A DNA stretch of 64,000 nucleotides, from the NCBI RefSeq assembly GCF_001424485.1, contig NZ_LMQC01000007.1:1-64000 (forward strand), in the 5' to 3' direction. Made by a program: the position numbers and the translations under genes. This document shows positions 45,567-53,881 of the stretch, in pieces. A model generated the notes under the pieces. The model was given only the letters and a program-made list of their open reading frames with translations. It did no database searches and was not told where the DNA came from. The first letter of the stretch is position 1; every line of letters starts with the position of its first letter. The DNA is from Modestobacter sp. Leaf380. Its GTDB lineage: Bacteria > Actinomycetota > Actinomycetes > Mycobacteriales > Geodermatophilaceae.

Positions 45567-46891
45567 GCCGGGGGGCTACCCGGTGACGCCGCGGACGACT
45601 CCTGCACCGGCCCGGCGTCCCACTCGTCGGGCAGGTCGCGCATGCCCGCCAGCGGGCTCAGCAGCACCGGCAGGGCGGCCAGCAGCTGGCCGGCGACGGC
45701 CACCCACAGCGCCGGGACGACGCCGACCGCCGTCCCCAGCACCCCGCCCAGCAGCCCGCCGACCGGCATGGTGCCGAAGACCAGGAACCGGACCGAGGCG
45801 TTCATCCGGCCCAGCAGGCCCGGTGGGCACAGCCGCTGCCGGAAGCTGACCTGCACGACGTTGTAGACCACCACCGCCCAGCTGCCGGCGATGCTGCCGC
45901 CCACGAGCAGGGCCAGCCGGACGGTGCCCTCGGCCAGCGACGCGAGCGGGGTGAGGGAGGCGGCGAGCCCGAAGGCCACCGCGGACAGCGGGATGGTCCG
46001 GCCGTCCCCGACCCACCGGGCGAACGGCGCCGCCGTGCCGGCGCCGAGCAGGCCGCCGGCGGCACCGGCGGACAGCACCAGACCGAGGGTGGACTCCGAG
46101 AGCCCCAGCGTCCGCAGGACGTAGATCGCCAGCAGCGTGCCGGTGATCGCCCCGAAGAGGTTGCCGGTGCCGGTGCACGCCACGATCCGGCGCAGCAGCG
46201 GGTGGCCCACGACGAAGGCCAGGCCCTCCCGGACCTCGACCCGCAGCCGGCGGCGGGAGCTGCGCGCGGGCACGACGTCCCCGTGGTGGATCCGGCCGAC
46301 CGCGGCCGCCGACAGCAGGTAGCCCACCGCCGTCACCACGATCAGCAGCGGGGCGGCCACCACCCGCAGCAGGACCCCGGCCAGCCCGGGCCCGGCGACC
46401 TGGGCGACGGCCCGGCTGATCTCCAGCTTCCCGTTGCCGTCGGTGAGTTGGCTGCGGTCGACCAGTGAGGGCAGGTAGCTCTGGTAGGCGACGTCGAAGA
46501 AGACGGTGGCGGTCCCGACGACGGCGGCCACCACGAACAGCTGCCCGAGGGTCAGCGCGTCCAGCAGGTACGCCACCGGGATGGTCAGCAGCGCCAGCGC
46601 CCGGACGACGTCGGCCCGCACCAGCACCCGTTGCCGGCGCCACCGGTCCACCCACGCACCGGCCGGGAGCGCGATGAGCAGGAACGCCGCCGTCTCCAGC
46701 GCCGTCAGCACGCCCATCTCCAGCGGGCTGGCCCCGAGCACCGCGACGGCGACCACCGGGAGGGCGACGCCGACGACCTGGGTGCCGACGTGGCTGGCGG
46801 TCTCGGCGACCCACAGCTGCCGGAAGCCGCGGTGCCGCCAGAGGCTGCGGGGGGCGGTCACGGGGGCAGCCTGCTGCGCCGGTCCGGCCAC
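45563..46891 (-). CDS. MFS transporter
   Basis: The 442-residue protein has about twelve membrane helices and the cytoplasmic motif AGAWVDRWRRQRVLVRADVVRAL between helices 2 and 3. It resembles DHA3/enterobactin-exporter-like MFS efflux proteins. GTG 46891 has AGGGGA upstream; GTG 46945 would add 18 residues, and the GTG at 46861 lies directly before the first conserved block (VTAPRSLWRHRGFRQLW). Substrate unknown. Confidence 0.88.
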   Translation of the reverse strand: MAGPAQQAAPVTAPRSLWRHRGFRQLWVAETASHVGTQVVGVALPVVAVAVLGASPLEMGVLTALETAAFLLIALPAGAWVDRWRRQRVLVRADVVRALALLTIPVAYLLDALTLGQLFVVAAVVGTATVFFDVAYQSYLPSLVDRSQLTDGNGKLEISRAVAQVAGPGLAGVLLRVVAAPLLIVVTAVGYLLSAAAVGRIHHGDVVPARSSRRRLRVEVREGLAFVVGHPLLRRIVACTGTGNLFGAITGTLLAIYVLRTLGLSESTLGLVLSAGAAGGLLGAGTAAPFARWVGDGRTIPLSAVAFGLAASLTPLASLAEGTVRLALLVGGSIAGSWAVVVYNVVQVSFRQRLCPPGLLGRMNASVRFLVFGTMPVGGLLGGVLGTAVGVVPALWVAVAGQLLAALPVLLSPLAGMRDLPDEWDAGPVQESSAASPGSPPA

Positions 46892-47033
46892 GGTCAACGG
46901 GGTCCCCTGGGCTCCGGGCACCCGCTGTACGGGCGCGAGATGCACCCCGTGGGATGACCTGGGAGCTCCCCGGCGTTGTCACCAGCAGGAAGTCAGGTGC
47001 CCCGGAGGCCGGGGCGTGACACGCTGGGAGACG

Positions 47034-48530
47034 ATGACGACAGCACAGAACCGGGCCATCCTCGAGGACGCCGCCGCACGCGCCGACAAGGCAGCCGTGA
47101 CGGCGCTCCCGACCGAGACCCGGCCCGCCCCGCGCGGGCAGTGGGACACCCCCGACGAGACGACCGGCTCCTACGCGCTCGAGGAGCGCGGGGCCCTGCG
47201 TCGCGTCGCCGGGCTGTCCACCGAGCTCGCCGACGTCACCGAGGTCGAGTACCGCCAGCTGCGCCTGGAGCGCGTCGTGCTGGTCGGGGTCTGGACCGAG
47301 GGGACGGCCGCCGACGCCGACCGGTCGCTCGCCGAGCTGGCCGCCCTGGCCCAGACGGCGGGCTCCGAGGTGCTCGAGGCGGTCAGCCAGCGCCGGGACA
47401 AGCCCGACGCCGGCACCTACGTGGGCTCGGGCAAGGCCGCGGAGATCCGCGAGATCGTGGCCGCGACCGGCGCCGACACGGTGATCTGCGACGGCGAGCT
47501 GACCCCCGGTCAGCTCAACCAGCTGGAGAAGATCCTCAAGGTCAAGGTGGTCGACCGGACCGCGCTGATCCTGGACATCTTCGCCCAGCACGCCTCCAGC
47601 CGGGAGGGCAAGGCCCAGGTCGAGCTCGCCCAGATGCAGTACATGCTGCCGCGGCTGCGCGGGTGGGGTGAGTCGCTGTCCCGGCAGGCCGGTGGTCGTG
47701 TCGCCGGCGGTGGCGGCATCGGCACCCGTGGTCCCGGTGAGACCAAGATCGAGACCGACCGGCGGCGGATCCGGGCCCGGGTGAGCAAGCTGCGCCGGGA
47801 GATCGCCGGCATGGCGACCGCCCGGACCACGCAGCGCAACAGCCGGGACCGCAACCAGACCCCCTCGGTCGCGATCGCCGGGTACACCAACGCCGGGAAG
47901 TCGAGCCTGCTCAACCAGCTCACCGACGCCGGTGTCCTGGTCCAGGACGCGCTCTTCGCCACCCTGGACCCGACGGTCCGCCGGGCCGAGACGCCCGACG
48001 GCCGGGACTACACGCTCACCGACACCGTGGGCTTCGTGCGGCACCTGCCGCACCAGTTGATCGACGCCTTCCGCTCGACGCTGGAGGAGGTGGCCGCCGC
48101 CGACCTGCTGGTGCACGTCGTCGACGGCTCCGACCCCGACCCGCTGGGCCAGATCGACGCGGTGCACGTGGTGCTCTCCGAGATCGACGCGGCCTCGGTG
48201 CCCGAGCTCATCGTGGTGAACAAGATCGACGCGATGGACGAGGACGACGTCCTCACCCTGCGTCAGGCGCTGCCCGGTGCGCACTGGGTCTCGGCCCGCA
48301 CGGGGGAGGGGATGGCGGCCCTGCGCGACGTCATCGCCGCCCGGCTCCCGCACCCCGACGTGGACGTCGACGTGCTCGTGCCCTTCGACCGGGGTGACCT
48401 GGTCGCCCGGGTCCACCGCGACGGCGAGGTCCTCAGCGAGGACTTCTCCTCCGAGGGCACCCGGTTGCACGCCCGTGTCGACGGCGCCCTCGCCGCCGCC
48501 CTGGGCGAGTTCGTGGCCCCGGTCGCCTGA
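47034..48530 (+). CDS. hflX: GTPase HflX
   Basis: This 498-residue ribosome-associated GTPase splits stalled 70S ribosomes. The N-terminal HflX domain contains DAGTYVGSGKAAEI and GELTPGQLNQLE. A linker follows (GGGGIGTRGPGETKIETDRRRI), then the G domain with G1 GYTNAGKSS, G3 DTVGF and G4 NKID. ATG 47034 has GGGAG upstream. Confidence 0.96.
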   Translation: MTTAQNRAILEDAAARADKAAVTALPTETRPAPRGQWDTPDETTGSYALEERGALRRVAGLSTELADVTEVEYRQLRLERVVLVGVWTEGTAADADRSLAELAALAQTAGSEVLEAVSQRRDKPDAGTYVGSGKAAEIREIVAATGADTVICDGELTPGQLNQLEKILKVKVVDRTALILDIFAQHASSREGKAQVELAQMQYMLPRLRGWGESLSRQAGGRVAGGGGIGTRGPGETKIETDRRRIRARVSKLRREIAGMATARTTQRNSRDRNQTPSVAIAGYTNAGKSSLLNQLTDAGVLVQDALFATLDPTVRRAETPDGRDYTLTDTVGFVRHLPHQLIDAFRSTLEEVAAADLLVHVVDGSDPDPLGQIDAVHVVLSEIDAASVPELIVVNKIDAMDEDDVLTLRQALPGAHWVSARTGEGMAALRDVIAARLPHPDVDVDVLVPFDRGDLVARVHRDGEVLSEDFSSEGTRLHARVDGALAAALGEFVAPVA

Positions 48531-48551
48531 CGGCGACCGGCTGACCCCGGC

Positions 48552-48583
48552 ACCTCCCCGCCGTCGCCCGGCGGCGGGGAGGT
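48552..48583. terminator. Terminator after hflX
   Basis: Twelve-base arms (ACCTCCCCGCCG and complement) with an 8-nt loop start 21 nt after the hflX stop. Confidence 0.75.
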
Positions 48584-48620
48584 CACGGGATGGTCACGGA
48601 ACTGCCGGTACGGTGGCGAG

Positions 48621-49334
48621 GTGACGACCGCCCCTGCCGCTGCCCCGTCCCGGGGACCGGCGGTCATCGGCGTGGGCCGGCCGGCCTGGTGGTCGGTGGG
48701 GCTGGCGGTCGTGGTCACCGTGCTCGTGACGGTCGACCTGCTCGCGCGGGGCACGCTGGAGCGGATGGACCTGCAGGTCTCGGAGGTCGTCAGCTCCTGG
48801 GGGCTGCGTGACTCGGTCCTCTACTGGCCGGTGTGGGTCCTCACCCAGGCCGGCGGGCGGGTCACCATCCTGCTCGTCCTCGCCGTGCTGGTGGGGTGGA
48901 CCTGCATCCGGCAGCGGACGATCGTCCCGCTGCTCCGGGTGCTGGTCGCGCTGGCCCTGCTGACCGCGGTGGTCTACGCCTTCAAGTTCGGCACCGGCCG
49001 CACCGCGCCGGCCTACCCGGGGTCCTTCTTCCACCGCGACGGCGCCTCGTACCCCTCGGGGCACGTCGCCAACGCCGTCCTGATGTGGGGCGTGGCCCGG
49101 TGGCAGGCGGTCGAGTCCGGTCTTCCCGCAGCGGTCCAGCGTGGCCTCTGGGTGCTCAGCGTCTTCGGTCCCGTTGTGACGGGTGTGGCCATGGTGGCCC
49201 TTGACTTCCACTGGGTCACCGATGCCGTGGTCGGGGCGGCTGTGGGCCTCGTCCTGCTGGGCGTGGTGCACGCACTCGACGCAATCGTCCTGTCACGCTT
49301 CGTACGTGCCCGAGCCGGTCGACCGACTGTCTGA
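48621..49334 (+). CDS. PAP2 family phosphatase
   Basis: The 237-residue protein has six predicted helices. The three phosphatase motifs are KFGTGRTAP, YPSGH and the H-x4-D segment of ALDFHWVTD (the usual leading S-R is degenerate). It probably dephosphorylates a lipid phosphate such as undecaprenyl-PP or phosphatidate. It starts at a GTG and overlaps the next gene by 29 nt. Confidence 0.88.
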   Translation: MTTAPAAAPSRGPAVIGVGRPAWWSVGLAVVVTVLVTVDLLARGTLERMDLQVSEVVSSWGLRDSVLYWPVWVLTQAGGRVTILLVLAVLVGWTCIRQRTIVPLLRVLVALALLTAVVYAFKFGTGRTAPAYPGSFFHRDGASYPSGHVANAVLMWGVARWQAVESGLPAAVQRGLWVLSVFGPVVTGVAMVALDFHWVTDAVVGAAVGLVLLGVVHALDAIVLSRFVRARAGRPTV

Positions 49335-50418
49335 GGCCCCCGTCCGCCGGTCGAGGGCCCTGGTGGCGACCCTCGCGGCCGCCGGCCTCCTGCTCGGCCC
49401 CTTCCTCCCCGGGTCCTTCCTCTCCCCGGGGCTGGCCCAGGCGCCCGGCGAGGTCGTCACCGCCGCCGCCGAGGAGACCGTCGCGCCCTACAGCGAGCCG
49501 ACGACACCGTGCTCGGTGACCGACGCGCGCCTGCCGGAGATCTCCGGGCTGGCCACCTCCGGTGACACGACGCTGGCGATGAACGACGGCGGGGACGCCG
49601 TCACCGTGTACGTGCTGGACGCCGCCTGCACGGTCGTCGCCGAGCGCACGGCCGCCGTGGACCCCTACGACCCCGAGGACATGGCGCTCGCCGCCGACGG
49701 GACCGTCTGGATCGCCGACACCGGCGACAACCGGGCCACCCGGGAGACCGTCGCGCTGATCGCGCTGCGCCCCGACGGTGCCGCGGAGGTCTTCCGGCTC
49801 TCCTACCCCGACGGCGCGCACGACTCCGAGGCGCTGCTCCTCGCCCCCGACGGCACCCCCTACCTGGTGACCAAGGAGGTCCTGGGCAGCAGTGGCGTCT
49901 ACCGCCCCGCCACGGCCCTCGACGCCGGCACGACCGTCGCGCTGGAGCGGGTCGGGGACCTGACGCTGGAGCTGACCGGCACGTCGGGCGGCCCGGTGGG
50001 CCGCGCCGGGCAGCTGATGGTGACCGGTGGCGCGGTCAGTGCCGACGGCGCCGCTGTGGCGGTGCGCACCTACACCGACGTGCTGGTCTGGCCCCTGGCC
50101 GGTTCCGACGTCGCAGGCGCCCTGGCGACGCCGCCGGCCCGGGTCGCGCTGCCGGACTCCCCGCAGGGCGAAGCCGTCACGTTCGCGGCCGACGGGCGCA
50201 GTCTCGTGGTCTCCGGCGAAGGGCTCCCGGCCGCGGTGACCGTCGTCCCGGCTGTGGGCGCGCTCGCCCCGGCTGCAGCCACCGGCCCGGCAGCCGTCTC
50301 CGCGCAGGCCCTGACCGAGGACGGCAGCACCGGCCTGTCGCCCTGGACGGCCGGGCTCATCGCAGCGGTCGCCGCGGCGGTGCTGGTCTGGACGACGGGC
50401 AAGCTCCGCCGCCGCTGA
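49306..50418 (+). CDS. Secreted beta-propeller-like protein with C-terminal anchor
   Basis: The 370-residue product has a signal peptide (RRSRALVATLAAAGLLLGPFLPG...LAQA). A repetitive beta-rich domain follows, with PEDMALAADGTVWIADTGDN, HDSEALLLAPDGTPYLVTKE and GEAVTFAADGRSLVVSGEG, resembling NHL/WD-like blades. It ends in a membrane helix and a basic tail (AAVLVWTTGKLRRR), so it is surface-anchored. GTG 49306 is preferred because it gives a full n-region; GTG 49363 is possible. Function unknown. Confidence 0.75.
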   Translation: MPEPVDRLSEAPVRRSRALVATLAAAGLLLGPFLPGSFLSPGLAQAPGEVVTAAAEETVAPYSEPTTPCSVTDARLPEISGLATSGDTTLAMNDGGDAVTVYVLDAACTVVAERTAAVDPYDPEDMALAADGTVWIADTGDNRATRETVALIALRPDGAAEVFRLSYPDGAHDSEALLLAPDGTPYLVTKEVLGSSGVYRPATALDAGTTVALERVGDLTLELTGTSGGPVGRAGQLMVTGGAVSADGAAVAVRTYTDVLVWPLAGSDVAGALATPPARVALPDSPQGEAVTFAADGRSLVVSGEGLPAAVTVVPAVGALAPAAATGPAAVSAQALTEDGSTGLSPWTAGLIAAVAAAVLVWTTGKLRRR

Positions 50419-50488
50419 CCTCCTGCGCCACGGGGCGGACGCCGGTCGAGGCGCCCGACCCGAGGCCGGTGGGGGTGGTCCAGCTGCC

Positions 50489-51319
50489 TCAGACGCGACG
50501 CAGGACGGTCACCACACGGCCCAGGACCGTGGCGTCGTCCCCCGGGATGGGCTCGAAGGCCGGGTTGTGCGGCATCAGCCACACGTGGCCGTCGCGCCGC
50601 TTGTAGGTCTTGACGGTCGCCTCACCGTCGATCATCGCAGCGACGATCTCGCCGTTCTCGGCCGTGGCCTGCTGGCGGACGACGACCCAGTCGCCGTCGC
50701 AGATGGCGGCCTCGATCATCGACTCGCCGGTGACCTTGAGCATGAAGAGCGTGCCCTCGCCGACGAGCTCCTTGGGGAGCGGGAAGACGTCCTCCACGGC
50801 CTGCTCGGCCAGCACCGGGCCACCGGCGGCGATCCGGCCGACGAGGGGGACGTAGGTCGGCACCGGGGCGCTGGGGTCGTCGACGCCGCTGCCGGCGCCC
50901 GCCCCGGCGAGCGCGGCGGGGGAGGAGTCGGCGTCGGGGTGGTCCCCGGGCAGCCGGACGTCCAGGGCGCGCGGCCGGTTGGGGTCCCGGCGCAGCCAGC
51001 CCTTCTTCTGCAGGACCGAGAGCTGGTGGGCCACCGAGGACGCCGAGGACAGGCCCACGGCTTCCCCGATCTCGCGCACGGAGGGCGGGTAGCCGCGACG
51101 CTCGATCGAGTCGCGGATGACCTCCAGGACGCGGCGCTGACGCTGGGTCAGGCCGTCGCCGGCCTCGCTGCGGTCGGGGAACTCCCGCACCGACGCGCCG
51201 GTCGCCTCCTCGGCGGCCCCGGTGGTGGCCGGCGTGCGGGCCGCCTTGGCCCGCCGCGTCGCCGTCGACCGCTTGGTCGTCGCCGTGCCGCCGTCGCCCG
51301 GTGTGCCCTCGACCGCCAC
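50489..51319 (-). CDS. lexA: SOS repressor LexA
   Basis: The 276-residue repressor has a winged HTH at about 57-120 ([55 protein letters not shown]). The Ala165-Gly166 self-cleavage site is [13 protein letters not shown]; the catalytic dyad is Ser200 (GESM) and Lys237 (ATVKTYKR). GTG 51319 has GAGGAGG at ideal spacing, which fixes the start over the longer frame. The first 50 residues are an Ala/Thr/Lys-rich extension. Confidence 0.97.
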   Translation of the reverse strand: MAVEGTPGDGGTATTKRSTATRRAKAARTPATTGAAEEATGASVREFPDRSEAGDGLTQRQRRVLEVIRDSIERRGYPPSVREIGEAVGLSSASSVAHQLSVLQKKGWLRRDPNRPRALDVRLPGDHPDADSSPAALAGAGAGSGVDDPSAPVPTYVPLVGRIAAGGPVLAEQAVEDVFPLPKELVGEGTLFMLKVTGESMIEAAICDGDWVVVRQQATAENGEIVAAMIDGEATVKTYKRRDGHVWLMPHNPAFEPIPGDDATVLGRVVTVLRRV

Positions 51320-51461
51320 GTGTCCTCCTCGCCGGCTGCGTCCCCGCAGCTCTCTGGCCGACGGCCGGACACCCGTCCTCCGGGCGCTCCCGTGAGGGTC
51401 CGCCCGGCGCGACGGTGGCCGTCGTGATCGACACGGACAGTAACCCCCTCGGCGCCGTCGT

Positions 51462-51477
51462 TCAAACAGGTGTTCGA
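51462..51477. promoter_or_regulatory. LexA-binding SOS box in the lexA/LysM divergent region
   Basis: TCAAACAGGTGTTCGA matches the SOS box with one mismatch. It shares the core AACAGGTGTTCG with the recA box and lies between lexA and the divergent LysM gene, so it can autoregulate lexA and repress its neighbour. Confidence 0.9.
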
Positions 51478-51501
51478 AGGACACGCCGTGTCCGCTCGAT
51501 T

Positions 51502-51524
51502 TTGTCGGACCCCTCGGGTAGACA
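51502..51524 (+). promoter_or_regulatory. RecA-NDp/PafBC-type promoter of the LysM gene
   Basis: TTGTCGGACCC, six bases, TAGACA. The first 11 bases are identical to those at recA. It reads rightwards towards the LysM gene, with about 75 bp to its ATG. Confidence 0.7.
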
Positions 51525-51598
51525 TCGCACAGACGTTCGAATCGACACCCGTTCGATCACCTTCCCCCGACGTCGGCGACCCACCAGGAGCGATGACG

Positions 51599-52150
51599 AT
51601 GGCCACCACGCAGCGCAGCACTCCCTCTCCCCGCGGCAACCACCCGGCCGGCCGCGCCCTGCTCGCCGCGGGGGACCGCCCGGGCGGGGTGCGCGCGGTC
51701 GGGTCGGCCCGGGCGGCCGGGGAGTCGCCGGTCGAGCTCCCGGAGCAGGCGGCCCCGGGTGGGGCTCCCGGGACCGGTGAGCGGCTCGCCGAGGTCCTGC
51801 CCTTCCCGGTCCGCAGGTCGGACCGCGGGTCCCGGTCGTCGGTCGAGCACGAACCGGTCGCACCCCTGCGACTGACCCGCCGTGGTCGCCGGGTCGTCGC
51901 CGGCCTGGTCCTCGTGGGCGGTCTCGGACTGGCGGCCCTGCTGGGTCCGGCCGTCGTCGGCCCGCAGGGCCCCGGGCTGGCGCTGGCGGGGGAGAGCAGC
52001 GTCGTGGTGCAGCCGGGGGACACCCTGTGGTCGATCGCCAGCGCGATCGCCCCGGACGAGGACCCGCGCGGCGTCGTCGACGCGCTGTGGGCGGCCAACG
52101 ACCTCGAGGGTGCGGGCCTCGTGCCCGGGCAGGTGCTGCTCGTCCCCTGA
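51599..52150 (+). CDS. LysM membrane protein, SOS division-suppressor-like (Rv2719c/DivS position)
   Basis: The 183-residue product has a disordered N-terminus, one membrane helix (VVAGLVLVGGLGLAALLGPAVVG, about 100-122) and a C-terminal LysM domain (SVVVQPGDTLWSIASAIAPDEDPRGVVDALWAANDL). Divergence from lexA, an SOS box and this layout match Rv2719c (ChiZ) of M. tuberculosis and fit DivS-like SOS inhibitors of division. ATG 51599 is 8 nt after AGGAG; the ATG two codons earlier is too close. Confidence 0.85.
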   Translation: MATTQRSTPSPRGNHPAGRALLAAGDRPGGVRAVGSARAAGESPVELPEQAAPGGAPGTGERLAEVLPFPVRRSDRGSRSSVEHEPVAPLRLTRRGRRVVAGLVLVGGLGLAALLGPAVVGPQGPGLALAGESSVVVQPGDTLWSIASAIAPDEDPRGVVDALWAANDLEGAGLVPGQVLLVP

Positions 52151-52535
52151 GTCCGGCCGGCACCCGCGCGCCGCCCGGTCGGCGCTCCGATCGGGGTTGG
52201 AGGAGACGCTGTCACGAGGGCGTGGCCGCGCTGCTCACGAGCCGGGTCCCGGGCCAGGTGAGGCCCCCGGTCACCACCACGTCCTGTCGCCCGCCCTCCC
52301 GTGCTCCCGGCTGCCCCACGCTCGCGGCCTGCGCCTCCCTCTGGGAGCACACCTCCACGCGTCCCCGCCACTGGTGCTCGTCCGTCCCGTCGCCGTCCTC
52401 GGCCCGGCTCGGGTCCCCGCAGGAGGGCGCTCGGATGGCTGCGATCCAGGCCCCGCTGCTCCGTCCCGCCTCGTTCCGACCCGCCGCGCACCGGCCGCCT
52501 CGCTCAGGCCCGCCTCTTTCCGTCACGCCTCGCTG

Positions 52536-52560
52536 CCTCGCCTCGCCTCGCCTCGCCTCG
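52536..52560. repeat. CCTCG pentanucleotide repeat
   Basis: Five perfect tandem copies of CCTCG, preceded by degenerate copies, in non-coding DNA between the LysM gene and nrdR. Confidence 0.9.
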
Positions 52561-52810
52561 CCCCGGTGTGCGCTGTGGCCCGTCGGCCCGGCCCCTCCTC
52601 CGGGCGTCGGTCTCCTGGTGGTCACACGTGCCGTCCGCCGTGGGCCTCGGGGTCGGTCCCCGGGGCACACCGGCTCGCCTGATGACCGCCCCGGCGCGCG
52701 ACGCGCCGACGTCCGCCACGGTTCTCGCCAGCCGCGGCGGGGGCTGCTGTGAGGTGCTGTGCGAGCTGCGGTGCAGGTGGGGTCGGGGTGCCTGGCGGGG
52801 CGGGTCGACC

Positions 52811-52900
52811 ACAACAGGTAGTGGTGGAAGACGACACGCGCACCAGGGCTTGCACACCAGTAGGGGTGCGGGGCTACTCTCACCACAACATCTAGTAGTT
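52811..52900. promoter_or_regulatory. Candidate NrdR boxes upstream of nrdR-nrdJ
   Basis: Three related 16-bp sites occur: ACAACAGGTAGTGGTG (52811), ACACCAGTAGGGGTGC (52854) and ACAACATCTAGTAGTT (52885). The last two are separated by 15 bp (31 bp centre to centre), the spacing of paired NrdR boxes. They resemble the ACACnnnATnTAGTGT-type consensus only loosely. Autoregulation of nrdRJ by NrdR is the expected use. Confidence 0.5.
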
Positions 52901-53082
52901 ACACAGATGTCGTTCCATCCACAGGGTTGTCCCCAGGAAGCCCCCGGGTTGTCCACCGGATGTCCCCGGGATCGTCCACAGACGCCCCGCGGAGTCGCCC
53001 GGGCACGGTGCCACGGCACCTGCCGGAGGACCTGCCCGACACGCCCCCACCGACCCGCCCGGACCCGAGAGGAGACACCGCG

Positions 53083-53703
53083 ATGCGCTGCCCGTTCTGC
53101 CACAACCCGGACAGCCGGGTCGTCGACTCCCGGGAGACCGACGAGGGTGCGACGACCCGTCGCCGGCGGTCCTGCCCCGGCTGCGGTCGGCGGTTCACCA
53201 CCGTCGAGGAGGCCGTCCTCGCCGTCGTCAAGCGCTCGGGGGTGACCGAGCCCTTCAACCGGTCCAAGGTCATCGCGGGTGTGCGACGGGCCTGCCAGGG
53301 CCGCCCGGTCGACGAGGACCAGCTCGCCGTGCTGGCCGCCCAGGTCGAGGACGCGGTGCGCTGCACCGGGTCGGCCGAGGTGCCCAGCAACGAGGTGGGC
53401 CTGGCGATCCTGCGGCCCCTGCGGGACCTCGACGAGGTCGCCTACCTGCGCTTCGCGAGCGTCTACCGCTCCTTCACCTCCGCGGCGGACTTCGAGAAGG
53501 AGATCACCGAGATGCGGCGGGCGCACGCGCTCGCCGCCACCGGGAGCTTCGTGCCCGGCACGGGCCGGCCACGGGCCGTCCCGGACCCCGTCGTGGCCGA
53601 CCCGGCCGTCGGTACGGACTTCCCGGCCGGGACCACCACGCCGTCCGACCGCCCGTCGCCGGAGACCGCCGCCCCGCCCGGCGCCGGAGGCCCCGGCTCC
53701 TGA
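53083..53703 (+). CDS. nrdR: Ribonucleotide reductase repressor NrdR
   Basis: NrdR is a nucleotide-sensing repressor of RNR genes. The N-terminal zinc ribbon is CPFC...CPGCGRRF (residues 3-40). The ATP-cone occupies about 46-136 ([24 protein letters not shown]...VASVYRSF-like end). A Pro/Thr-rich tail of some 50 residues makes it longer (206) than the usual 150-160. ATG 53083 has GAGAGGAG upstream. It precedes nrdJ, as in Streptomyces. Confidence 0.95.
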   Translation: MRCPFCHNPDSRVVDSRETDEGATTRRRRSCPGCGRRFTTVEEAVLAVVKRSGVTEPFNRSKVIAGVRRACQGRPVDEDQLAVLAAQVEDAVRCTGSAEVPSNEVGLAILRPLRDLDEVAYLRFASVYRSFTSAADFEKEITEMRRAHALAATGSFVPGTGRPRAVPDPVVADPAVGTDFPAGTTTPSDRPSPETAAPPGAGGPGS

Positions 53704-53709
53704 CCGCGC

Positions 53710-53739
53710 CGGACGTGGACCTCTTCCCCGCCACGTCCG
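53710..53739. other. Stem-loop between nrdR and nrdJ
   Basis: A 9-bp stem (CGGACGTGG and CCACGTCCG) with a 12-nt loop lies 7 nt after the nrdR stop, in the 178-bp spacer before nrdJ. It could be a terminator or an RNA-processing site. Nothing else is seen in the spacer. Confidence 0.45.
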
Positions 53740-53881
53740 CCCCGGCACCGTCGCCGGGCCAGCACCTGCACGCACGAGACCAGCACCGCAGCGCGCCCGC
53801 TCCACCGAAATGTCAGCAGCACCCGCTAGAACACCAGCCCGGGGCCCCACCCCGGTGCGCCACACGACCCCAGGGGGAGTC

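Larger units (their letters stand above)
52151..53082. other. 930-bp region without a convincing gene, upstream of nrdR
   Basis: Open frames here are short and Arg/Pro/Cys-rich and do not agree with any strand's codon bias. The region holds a 25-bp CCTCG repeat and, in the last 270 bp, the candidate NrdR boxes. No riboswitch could be recognised. It may contain a long nrdR leader or decayed sequence. Confidence 0.5.

Noticed and set aside
51550-51575. A second LexA-like site, TCGAAT...GTTCGA, beside lexA
   Set aside because: The half-sites are eight bases apart rather than four, so it does not fit the SOS box; the site at 51462 is sufficient.
52367-52373. GCCACTG, as in cobalamin riboswitches, upstream of B12-dependent nrdJ
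   Set aside because: The B12 box and the surrounding stems are missing, and in related bacteria the riboswitch controls class I RNR or B12 genes rather than nrdRJ.
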